The notes beneath the pieces were generated by a model, which was given only the letters and a program-made list of their open reading frames with translations, searched no databases and was not told the DNA's origin. DNA of 64,000 nt, from NCBI GenBank assembly GCA_014526335.1, contig JACTAT010000016.1:4606649-4670648 (forward strand), read 5' to 3'. Position numbers and translations under genes: made by a program. This DNA comes from Chrysaora quinquecirrha. Its lineage: Eukaryota > Cnidaria > Scyphozoa > Semaeostomeae > Pelagiidae. Below are positions 55,636-64,000 of this stretch, one piece after another (within the stretch, counting starts at the first letter, position 1; every line of letters begins with the position of its first letter).

Positions 55636-56168
55636 TGGTATGGGTGAGCTGTGGGGTGACCAGACTGTTGACCTTACAAAATTTGCAAAACAGAGCTGCT
55701 AGAATTGTTACAAAATGTAAATTTGATACTCCAGCCACTCCTCTAATAATTAGTTTGAAATGGCCTACATTAAATGACATCATTAAAAGTGAAAGAGCAA
55801 CTACCATGTACAAATCGATACATGGTCTTGCACCTGAGTACCTCTCCAACTTATTTGTTAAAAATGCAACGCGAAGTGACAGAAAATTGAAAAACACCAA
55901 AACAGATTTTACATTGCCATTAAGGAAACTAACAACGGGCAAACTGCTATATCTTTGCGGGGAGCTAAGCCATGGAATCAATTTGAACACGATTTAAAAG
56001 AGGAACCCTCTATTTCCACATTTAAGAAAAAATTCAACAACAAAATTTGAATAATCATAAATATATTCTAGTCAGTAGCTTTAGTTATATGTCACGGCGC
56101 CTTGAAAAGCATTCCTAAGGGGCTGACGGGGCTACCGTGCCTAAATAAATTAAAATGTAAATGTAAAT
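55636..56168 (+). mobile_element. LINE 3' fragment (CR1/L2-like)
   Basis: Encodes LQNLQNRAARIVTKCKFDTP, ERATTMYKSIHGLAPEYLS and, in a shifted frame, FKKKFNNKI. The 3' part has CTGACGGGGCTACCGTGCC and ends in an AAATGTAAATGTAAATG tail. Located in intron 2 of gene B, not in copy A. Confidence 0.75.
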
Positions 56169-56496
56169 GCAGAAGTCACGCCAATTTTCTCGCCAAAATA
56201 CACTGGTAAACCTTCAATCATTGATTTCTAGCTAAGGCTCCGAGTCAAATGTTTTCGCGCCATATCTATTTTGCACTTGTACGTTTTGGTTATGTTCGCG
56301 AACTCTAAATTTTCCCTAAAAACATCATTAAAAAATGTCGCAATTAACACTCATCTTCTTTCATTTTTGAAGACAACAGTTAGACTTATTATTACCTCTG
56401 TACCCGTTATCGATTATGAAACGGAGACAAACACCAAACGGAGACTGCTAAAACAGCTGTTGCGAACGACCAAGCATGAAACAACAGCCAGTCTTA

Positions 56497-56600
56497 TAAG
56501 ATCTTTCCACAAGTGGCATATCACAATAGATGGGATTCGAACCTGGACTGCATGATCTGAGAGCCAGTGACGTTTCCACTGAGCTATAGAGCTCAATGAA
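56497..56600 (-). mobile_element. tRNA-derived SINE, copy 2
   Basis: On the minus strand: ATAGCTCAGTGG (A box) and AGGTTCGAATCCC (B box), about 50 bases apart as in tRNA, starting GAGCTCTATAGCTC. The segment between lacks a clean anticodon stem, so it is a SINE head or pseudo-tRNA, not a tRNA gene. Confidence 0.65.
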
Positions 56601-56766
56601 ATCGCCGAGTAACTCTCTGAGTGCTACAGCCAAAGGCTCTCCTCCGTTTGACTTTTTGTATTTCGGCTATTTTGAGCCTTCTTCAACACCATGCATATTT
56701 GTATATGAATGGTGAACAGGAACACCAGGATAGATTTTTCCACAGTTTAATAAGTGTATGTCTTAC

Positions 56767-56865
56767 CACTTGACTTGTACTCCTTTGGCTTAATGTCTGC
56801 GTGCGCATGATGCCATGAACACAGAGCATGAATTAGAGCCACAATGAAAATTGCTTTCCAAGAAC
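56767..56865 (-). CDS. Gene B exon 2: signal peptide
   Basis: 99 bp, same acceptor (TTTTCTCCTAG) and donor (GTAAGACATAC) as gene A. The hydrophobic core is unchanged; the mature N-terminus reads DIKPKEYKSS instead of DIEPINYRSS. Confidence 0.8.
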
Positions 56866-57093
56866 CTAGGAGAAAACATTTATTTACTAAATATTCCTAA
56901 CACACTGGGAAACCTCTGCTTTTAGATAAATGAAAAATTGCAACAGCAATCGACGGAAAATCAATTTTGCCACTAGTCAATATTAATGCCGGGTTTGAGG
57001 GCCGTAGGAAATCACGCAGGGCCACAAAACATTATGATGTAGTTTACGGTAGGGGGCGGGGCAACACAATTAAGCTTTATTATATGGTGTTCG

Positions 57094-57177
57094 AAAATAC
57101 GGCTGTTCGGACCGGCAACGGCGCAATCTGATTGGTTCTTCACCGGTCCGTACAAGCCGTATTGACCGGCGTTGATA
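57094..57177. repeat. Hairpin (AATACGGCTGTTCGGACCGG)
   Basis: Inverted repeat of about 21 bp: AATACGGCTGTTCGGACCGG and CCGGTCCGTACAAGCCGTAT around a 40-base loop. Nearby 57342-57370 repeats GGTCCG motifs. Probably a decayed element end. Confidence 0.5.
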
Positions 57178-57454
57178 TAACCACGTGATATAGCCACGCA
57201 ATTCTTCATTGATGAAGTGAGAGAGATTGAGATGGGAAAATGAAATACTGGCAAAATATGTCTTTTCAGTATACATTATTCAAAAAAGTTCGAAAATATT
57301 CTATTTTCAACACTTTATTGTTAATATTCACTACGTTCGGTCCGTACGTCATGCTTCGGTCCGAATATTTTCCAGCATTGACCTCGCAATCGTTCAATAA
57401 CCGCATAATATTTAGGAGGGCACAGAATCTTCTGTATTTACGTATCAAATAACG

Positions 57455-57780
57455 ATGACAGTTTCTGTCCAAGATGACCCTGTCTGTCTGTCTGTCTGTC
57501 TGTGTGGTGTAGTTAATGAATGAAGACAGTGAACATTTCCTCCTGCACTGCCCTATCTTTGGAGAGGAACAAATATATCTCCTTGGCAGGCTGTCTGATG
57601 TTCTTGGGTTAGATTTAGCAGGATTGGACACACAATACTTATGTAATTTATTTCTGTACGGAAATCCAAGTCTGACCCTAATTGCAAACAGAATGATAAT
57701 AAAAGCAACTATCGATTATATTAAGGCAGCGAAGAGACTCGACTGAGGCGTGTCTTAGAGGTAAACAAAGCAGCATCCCC
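57455..57780 (+). mobile_element. LINE C-terminal fragment
   Basis: A frame encodes NEDSEHFLLHCPIFGEEQIY, the Cys-His C-terminal motif seen at the end of many LINE proteins, then IIKATIDYIKAAKRLD. A (TGTC)n run (57479-57503) interrupts the upstream part of the zinc motif. Confidence 0.55.
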
Positions 57781-57975
57781 TCCTGCACTGCGCTTTTTTT
57801 TGTTCTCGTTGTAAATTTTTCTCTAAATAACAAAAAATAACGATGAGCACTTTGTTATACGCATTTTCGCTGTAAAAAGAAAGAATTTGGGAAAGAGAAA
57901 AGGTGAGCTTTTATTTATTTGCATTGCTGAAGAAGGACTTGGCAAAGTTAAAAAAAGCCAAAGACAATTCAAGGG

Positions 57976-58768
57976 ACCAGTCATTATTAATGCCGAGTAG
58001 GGGGCCGGAGAAAAATTTTATTTTGAGCCAAAAATTTTGTAGCCCCCCATTATCGTTCAGCTAAAAACTTGTGGCCCCCTTTTATTCTTAAAAATTTTTG
58101 ATAGCCCCCCCCATAACAATACTCTGTGTTTGTTCATAAATAAGACATTGGTTAAAATACATAAACTTGCCCCTGGAAATACTTTAACGTCCTTCTTGCG
58201 AAAAGAAATTGAGGGAAGTTGAAAAATAAAATTTTAGCTTATTACTTACAGAGCCAGACATTAAATTTGAAAATGCCACAAAACACTAAAGGCTAAGACC
58301 AATTTGCCAGGACTATGTCTTTAATTGGATAAGAAAGTGTGCAGCACAGAATCAGCAGATAAAATAAGAGTATCATCAATGAAATGTCTAATCCTGCAAA
58401 GCTAGGAGTGGTAGCCACACCATCAAAATATGAAGCACAAGCAACTATTTTGCTGTTCTGCGATCCTTTCAGAAGTAAAAAAGCAGTGATGAATTGTATG
58501 TAGATGATGATGAAATTGTTCACATTGATGATGGTGATGGCAATACAAATTGTTTTGAAGATATGCGTCTTTGTCAATGCTGAAAGAACTGTTTTTCTGA
58601 AGTTGCACATTAAAATTTTGTTTTGAGATTTTGTATTGTGAAAATTTTTGTAGCCCTCCTAAGACACCTTTATATTTTTTGTGGCCCTCCTTTTTAAGAC
58701 CACAATTTTTTTGTAGCCTCCATGTTTTCCTCCGGCCCCCCACCCGGCATTATTAATGACTGGTCCCC
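57976..58768. mobile_element. MITE with GACCAGTCATTATTAATGCCG ends
   Basis: GACCAGTCATTATTAATGCC at the left and GGCATTATTAATGACTGGTC at the right are near-perfect inverts, followed inward by GGGGGCCGGAG and its complement. AATTCAAG before and AATTAAGT after suggest a decayed 8-bp duplication; copy A reads AGTTATCTTAATGAAG here. The minus-strand frames inside are not recognised. Confidence 0.75.
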
Positions 58769-59173
58769 AATTAAGTTGATGATGTCCTTGTCGATATTCT
58801 TTCAATTTTTAATCATTTCGTGCACTAACTCTGGATGTGTCATTGAACCTTTGGATTGTAATGAAATGGAATGAAAATAGTCTGTCGTCAATCTGACTTT
58901 GAAATTTATCGCTAATAAGACTAAATAAGCTAAATAAACACAAGTTTTCTTTTACACGCGTTTCCTTTTCCATGTGAATGACCGGTTTTAGAAAAACATT
59001 AACGCTAGAGACCAGGCCCTAGAAAAGGGAACAGAATTCTTTCCCCTTCTCTAGAATTTTTTCATCAAAATAAAACCCGGAAAAACGGCACGTCTCCGTA
59101 TGAGAAATCCCGCGGGCCCTGAGTATCCCGCGAAACTAGAGCTTTTAATTCAGTCAAATTAGTTTTTACATAC

Positions 59174-59177
59174 CCAT
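59174..59177 (-). CDS. Gene B exon 1: ATG plus one base
   Basis: ATGG before the donor GTATGTAAAAAC, matching gene A exon 1. Confidence 0.65.
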
Positions 59178-59293
59178 TTCGATGTGTTATCTATCCACCA
59201 GGTTCAATTGTACTACTTGCTTGTATCTTGAAGAGATAATAAAAATAGTATTTTGCAGATTTCTTAAAAATGCAACTTTCAATATTAGCTTAA

Positions 59294-59746
59294 GAAGGAG
59301 TGAAAAATCAGGCGATCACGCGCAATTTCTCGACGATTCACGCAATCCCGCACGATAGAACTTCATTTTCACGTGCATACAATTTATATATATATATATA
59401 TCTAACAGATTGGCTTTGAAAATTCTTCCCAGGACGAGTTTGTAAGAGGGAACACAAAATATTAAGATTTTAGGGGACTTAATTAAATCATCATGCTAGG
59501 GAGTGGCAGAAATATAGCTGGCTGACAGTGCTCCATGGATAAAAGGGCATTCCTGCATTCAAGCAACCTCTTAAATATGTCGCCAATACTGTAAATCACG
59601 GAATCACGAGCCCTACCAAAGCATTTCACGCGACACGCAGGAGTTTAGATTCATGCATTCACGCGCAAAAATTTTTCGTTTCACGAAATCACGTATAAAA
59701 AAGGTCCAATAACGGATCACGCAGAACCACTTCGGGGGGCGGCTCC
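59294..59746. mobile_element. TTAA-flanked MITE, piggyBac-type candidate
   Basis: TTAA is present on both sides (59290-59293 and 59747-59750), the piggyBac target signature. Copy A shows the empty site ATTAGCTAAAGTGG near 15170. The ends GAAGGAG and GGCTCC are only weakly inverted. The interior is rich in TCACGCG/AATCACG motifs. Confidence 0.6.
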
Positions 59747-60057
59747 TTAAGTGGTTGTAACAAATTCAGAATGACTTGGATCAAGTATAATTCAAAAGAA
59801 ACAAATTGCTTTATGGTGTGCCAGAGACTTATCTAGGGGGTCGATGGGGTGGTTAGCCACCCCCTTTTCTAGAACTATAATATTCTAAATTTTCATTCTT
59901 AGTTTAATTCTAATCCATATGGGCGTTGCTCGACCTACCATTTATGAGGGGAGTGTTTTCCACCCTCCTGTGTAAAATCAAGATGAAAGATGAAGTGAAA
60001 GATGAAGCAGAGCTATGAACTTGGCATAAGGGTAGAGCATCACCAAACAAATAAATA

Positions 60058-60830
60058 CAGGGCCGCCGAGAGGCAGGCCGGGCCCCGGGGCTAGGCCCCT
60101 TATGGGGCCCCCCAGCGCTGAAGGTCCCGGAAAATGTTTTGGACCACGCCCTCCTATGCACCGTTAAAACGCTGCTTCTAGTTGGAAAAGTACACTGTTG
60201 AAAATTTTTGAAAATTTTTAGGTGGAAACGCCTTTCTGAATTTCACTAAAGCCTTATTTCCGCACAGCGGCATTTTGCGAGCGAGCAGAAATTTTATTGT
60301 TCCAATTGAAAATAAAGTTACACCTGAGCGACCTTTTATTGTGTAAATTCTATTCCACGTCTAAATCAACCGTTTAACTACAAGAAATGAAAATGCTGAG
60401 AAGTCCTAAAATGTCTATAAATTCACTTTGCGAGCCTTTTTTAGTGCAAAGGCATTAATTACGTCACTGAAGTCTATTTTTTTTGTAAGTTCGCTCTCAA
60501 TGCTTAGAATAGCCAAGTCGTTCAATCTTTCCTGCGTCATTGTGCTCCGCAGGAAGTTTTTGATGTGCTTGAGTTTGCTGAAAGATCTCTCTGCTGAAGC
60601 AACTGTAACTGGCAATGTGCAAAATATCCTCAGGGCAATGCATACGTTTGGGAATATCTCACCAAGCTTGAATTTGCTGATTTTGCTCAAGAGAATGAAC
60701 GGACTTAATGATTCTTCTCCAAAGTTTGCAGCATGAATTGTTTTCAGATGAATCATTTCTTCTCTCAGTTCATCTGGCAATACATAGGTTTGGGCTGTTC
60801 TTTCTTCTTTCAAAATGCAAAACAATAAAA
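60058..60830 (-). mobile_element. hAT transposon, 5'-truncated
   Basis: One terminus is present: CAGGGCCGCCGAGAGGCAGG with a GGGGCCCC-rich hairpin. Inside, on the minus strand, is the C-terminal part of a hAT transposase. The other terminus is missing. Confidence 0.65.
60415..60825 (-). pseudogene. hAT transposase, C-terminal dimerisation domain
   Basis: FPNVCIALRIFCTLPVTVAS, ERSFSKLKHIKNFLRSTM and LNDLAILSIE are the conserved blocks of the hAT C-terminal dimerisation domain. The zinc finger and catalytic DDE region are absent, so this is only the last fifth or so of a transposase. The plus-strand frame at 60428-60736 is its antisense shadow. Confidence 0.8.
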
Positions 60831-60895
60831 TATAGCAAGCCTGAAGGATTTTGCACTAAACTTGTCCTTACACGCTTTTTTATTAAAAAGAGCCA

Positions 60896-61268
60896 CTTTA
60901 TAAGGAACCTACATGTAGAAGGCCCGAAAATTTAAGGAACTTATGCTACTAAGAGAAAATCAGTAAGGAACTTTTAATTTTTGAATATTTTTATCACTGC
61001 AAACAACCAAGAATTAGAAAGCCGGTTCCATTCATTTGCAATCGAAAATCACATAAATTTTACGTTAAGCATGTATCCAATGTTTCTCTGAGTATTCTCG
61101 AGCTTTGCTCACATGCCAATGTCTTCCTTTTATTGTTAAGACCACTGTATATGCAATTAAAATTAAGGAACTATTAAGGAACTTTTGGAACTACAATTAC
61201 CTCAAAAGAGGCCCAAAAATAAGGAACTTTAAGAACTAGGCCTTGAGGTAGGTTCCTTATAAAAAATG
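60896..61268. mobile_element. Foldback element with TTATAAGGAACCTAC ends
   Basis: TTTATAAGGAACCTAC at the left and GTAGGTTCCTTATAAA at the right are inverted; AAGGAACTT repeats inside (60915, 60970, 61165, 61180, 61225). Confidence 0.65.
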
Positions 61269-61765
61269 TCACAAATAAAGATCGTTTATTTGAACGTTCA
61301 TTCACTCGTAAATAGCCAATTATGCCTACACAATACCATCTGAGATATTGCCTTCCTATAGGCTTGGACAGTTTTAACGTGAAAGGTAAATTTTGTTCAT
61401 TCATGAATCGAAATTTTTTTAATACGTAATTCTAAATGCCTTAACTGCGATAAGTATGCCAACCAAGGCATGTTTATGGGACTCTGAAGTGTGGAAAGCA
61501 TCCCCCATATAGATTAGGGTTAAGAGATAGCAGATTATCAATAACATATGTAGAGTTTGTGATCTTTGAAACCACGCTCAGATAATGTCTTCAAGGAAAT
61601 TATGATTCTCTGATATTACAGATTTACTCACGCATTGCGTAGTAAAAACATTGAAGTCATTTTTTAGTTCTTTTCATGTCTTAAGCTTGCTCATTTTCTG
61701 ATATTGAAATTAAGCCTAAGCCAAAAGACCTTCATATAAAAACAGCTTTTCAGCTCGAAAAGGTA

Positions 61766-62144
61766 GCCTCCCTCCCAGGAGGGTACTCATTATTTTTCAA
61801 TACGGGGGGTCCATGCCAATATTTGGGGTCCGGAATCTTAAGCTTATTAGGGTCTGTGAATTATAACATGGAAAAATTCAATATTTGGGGTCCACAAATC
61901 TGAAGGAAGAATCTTGCGATTTGGTGCGATTCATTACAATGACCCATCCAACTGCCAAGAGCTTATAAATTGTAAATTGTCATGAAACTGATGCCTAAGC
62001 CCGAGAAAACATTTTAGGTGCCCAAAATAGATATCAATATTTGGGGTCTCCAAAACATTAAACTCAATATTTGGGAGTCTGCAAGGAAATAGTGGCATGG
62101 ACCCCCCGTATTGAAAGTTAATGAGTACCCCCCTGGGGCCTCCC
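61766..62144. mobile_element. MITE with GGGGTACTCATTAA ends, copy 2
   Basis: Aligns with 43291-43607, including TTTGGGGTCCACAAATCTGA; has an extra segment of about 55 bp (61938-61995) missing from copy 1. Confidence 0.7.
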
Positions 62145-62570
62145 TTAATATAGAAAGCCGTTACCCGAAAACTTAAAATTGCTCTAGGGGCTCAACCGTC
62201 AACCCTTAACCAATCCCCATCATTGAAACTTGGATTAACCCTTGGTTCTTCTTTAAACAGGTTTATCTATCGTAAAGACCCATTGCATTGAAGCTACTTT
62301 ATGTCTAATGCCAAGTCTACAGGGGACAGGTCTACTATTGAAAAGTAACGAAAGTTAATAATTTTTCCTGAATATTATAAGTATAGTAATCCTATAAAAT
62401 GCCATGACAGGCCAGGACAATAGAGGTTTCCGCAAAAGATGGCCGCCGTTTCTGTCAATTCCTTGTTTTTACGATATTGGTCAAGTAACATATGCCAGGA
62501 CAATTTAATAGGGCGTAAAAAATATGTCCAAAATGTAATGCAAACTTGGGTTTTAAATATCGTTATAAGA
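62145..62570. other. Spacer, no gene
   Basis: Nothing supported. Confidence 0.4.
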
Positions 62571-63000
62571 AAATATGATTGATTGACTGACTGGGCGATT
62601 GATTTTTCGACTGATCGACTATCAATGCTTGATAGATTGATGGGTTGCTTCTAAATTGATTCGTTTCTGTTTTGATAGATTGATTGCTTGATTCATTTGT
62701 TGATTGTTATATGGGGTTTCTGCATCGATTGATTAATTAGTTGAATGATTGACTGGTTGATAAATTGTTTGGCTGATCGATCAATTGTTCAGCCGAAAGA
62801 TGATTGATTGATTGATTGCATTTATTGATTGCATTTATTGATAGATTGATTGGATGATCGAAAAATAATTGTTCAACCGTTTAATGATCGATTGATTAAA
62901 TTCATTGATGGGTTGATTCGTTTCTGAATTGACTGCTTGATTGGTTGGTTACTTCTTTGATTGGTGGATTTATTGATTAGTTGGTTTATTAATTGCACAA
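62571..63000. repeat. Degenerate TGAT/GATT tetranucleotide array
   Basis: About 430 bp of imperfect TTGATTGATTGA-type repeats with scattered substitutions. Confidence 0.85.
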
Positions 63001-63527
63001 CTAACAGATCTATAGGACTGTCAAAAGTATTCATTTTTTTTAAGTATTAAAGTTTTTATGAAAGCGAAAGTCTAAAGCGAGGATGCTTTCAATATCCATT
63101 AGGTTCAAAACGAGGTTTTGAAACATTGTCATACAACTGGTTGGCCAGTTCTCTATGTTGACAACTAGTTCCTCATGCTGGCAGTTTTTTTGCTAATCCT
63201 TTGTAATCAGCATTTCCGCTTTCAGCGATATGGTGCAATACTTTCTTTGTATTTAACTTGGCTTCCCTTCTGGTGCTTGTAGTATCTTGTTATCTTGCCG
63301 TACGCTCTGGGGTTTCGTAATTTTTGACTTGTTCATTTGCCGTTAGATTTGCTGTTATATTTGCCGTTAATATTAGCCGTTATAAGTCGTTATATTGTCG
63401 ATTATATATGCCATTGTATAAGCCGTAGAATTGGAAGTTGAGAAGCCGTTTATATGAAGTGTATTTGGCGAGTTAAGGCTTCCGCAATCCGTGCCAACAC
63501 TGTTGGCCAACATGTTGGCTGAAAATA
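63001..63527. other. Spacer, no gene
   Basis: GCCGTTATA/GCCGTTA motifs recur around 63340-63450 at irregular spacing; no coding sequence. Confidence 0.4.
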
Positions 63528-63888
63528 CACGTTTTTTTATAAGAACAAAGTATATAAGAACATAAGGCTTCAGAGGCTGAAAAGTTAAGAACATGCTAAG
63601 AACATTATAAGGCTTTGTGAAGCTAGAAACAAATTAGAATTTACTTTCTTTAGTTGCGCTGTCCTGTTCTCCACTCAAACAGGTGAACTATCAATCATTG
63701 TGACTATGTGACATTTTTACATTCGCGTTCCTTTTCTTAGCAATTACCATCTAATTTGAAGAAGAACAGCTTTTTAAAAAGCAAGAAAATTAAGAACATG
63801 TTAAGAACATTTTGAGCCTTCAAATCGGAAAAATTAAGAACATTGCATGGCTTTCTTCAATTTCAGTGTTCTTATAAAAAAACAGGTA
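63528..63888. mobile_element. Foldback element with TTTTTTTATAAGAACA ends
   Basis: TTTTTTTATAAGAACAAAG at the left and inverted GTGTTCTTATAAAAAAAC at the right; TTAAGAACAT repeats occur inside (63585, 63791, 63803, 63832). Confidence 0.6.
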
Positions 63889-64000
63889 GATCAGAATTTT
63901 GGTACTGTTTGCCATACTATCACAAAATCTGAGATGTTTGGGATGCTGATGTCATCTGCAAATGATGTTTTCCAAACATGGCCAAATGGAAGCAGCTGTT

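Larger units (their letters stand above)
45449..59177 (-). pseudogene. Gene B: paralogue of gene A lacking exon 5, probably truncated or a pseudogene
   Basis: Exons: 59174-59177, 56767-56865, 53301-53453, 50230-50629, 46383-46581 and 45449-45732, all with GT..AG sites at the same positions as gene A. Each exon is open in the expected frame with no internal stop. Exon 4 ends in phase 2 while the next available exon begins in phase 0, because the 202-bp exon 5 is absent. Joining them reads into TAA within five codons. The product would then be a signal peptide, EGF domain and 1.5 trefoil repeats. Alternatives are a diverged exon I cannot recognise, or an assembly error between 46.6 and 50.2 kb. 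Confidence 0.7.
45300..61560. repeat. Segmental duplication, copy B
   Basis: Same order and orientation as 4780-15370. Expanded by insertions at 46950-47419, 47441-48160, 49714-50144, 51598-52698, 53002-53214, 54549-55019, 55636-56168, 57455-57780, 57976-58768, 59294-59746 and 59900-61520. The copy A sequence from about 8920 to 10400, including exon 5, has no equivalent here. Confidence 0.85.

Noticed and set aside
56520..56595. tRNA gene on the minus strand
   Set aside because: A and B boxes are present, but acceptor and anticodon stems do not pair; better explained as a SINE head.
1..64000. Prokaryotic defence or mobile system
   Set aside because: Introns, poly(A) signals, metazoan retrotransposons and satellite DNA show a eukaryotic genome; no operon-like gene clusters.

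Overview
This is animal (metazoan) nuclear DNA: AT-rich, intron-bearing and crowded with decayed transposons. The mix of elements fits an invertebrate and most resembles a cnidarian: CR1/L2-like LINEs, Penelope-like elements, a copia element primed by initiator tRNA-Met, BEL/Pao remnants, hAT-, mariner- and piggyBac-type MITEs, and tRNA-derived SINEs. The cnidarian assignment is an inference. There is no bacterial operon, CRISPR array or rRNA.

The only host gene family I can support is a multi-exon gene on the minus strand, present twice. Copy A (4905-15065) can be rebuilt by hand into seven coding exons with matching splice phases and a 444-residue product: signal peptide, one EGF-like domain, a basic linker with dibasic sites, a three-repeat beta-trefoil-like domain, an acidic hinge and an unrecognised C-terminal beta-rich domain. 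Copy B (45449-59177) has equivalents of six of these exons at the same splice sites, but the exon for the third trefoil repeat is missing. Without it the frame runs into a stop at the start of the next exon. I do not recognise the family. The duplication includes introns and flanks (about 4.8-15.4 kb and 45.3-61.6 kb), so each copy gives the empty site for transposons that landed in the other.

Layout: 0-4.8 kb, MITEs and foldback repeats. 4.8-15.4 kb, gene A, with a Penelope fragment, a LINE and a minisatellite in its introns. 15.4-20.2 kb, a nearly complete LINE flanked by Penelope ends. 20.2-23.6 kb, a MITE and a Penelope-like element. 23.7-27.3 kb, a copia element with both LTRs. 27.5-34.3 kb, hAT-like MITEs, two BEL/Pao remnants (one with a nested hAT MITE) and a LINE tail. 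34.3-38.9 kb, a satellite of about 23 units of 199 bp with an 8-unit higher-order period and a tRNA-like segment. 39-45 kb, several MITE families. 45.3-61.6 kb, copy B and its insertions. 61.6-64 kb, MITEs and a degenerate TGAT-type array.

All element genes are broken by frameshifts, stops or lost catalytic residues. The best candidate for something undescribed is the secreted EGF/beta-trefoil protein and its duplicate. Next are the higher-order satellite and its tRNA-like core.
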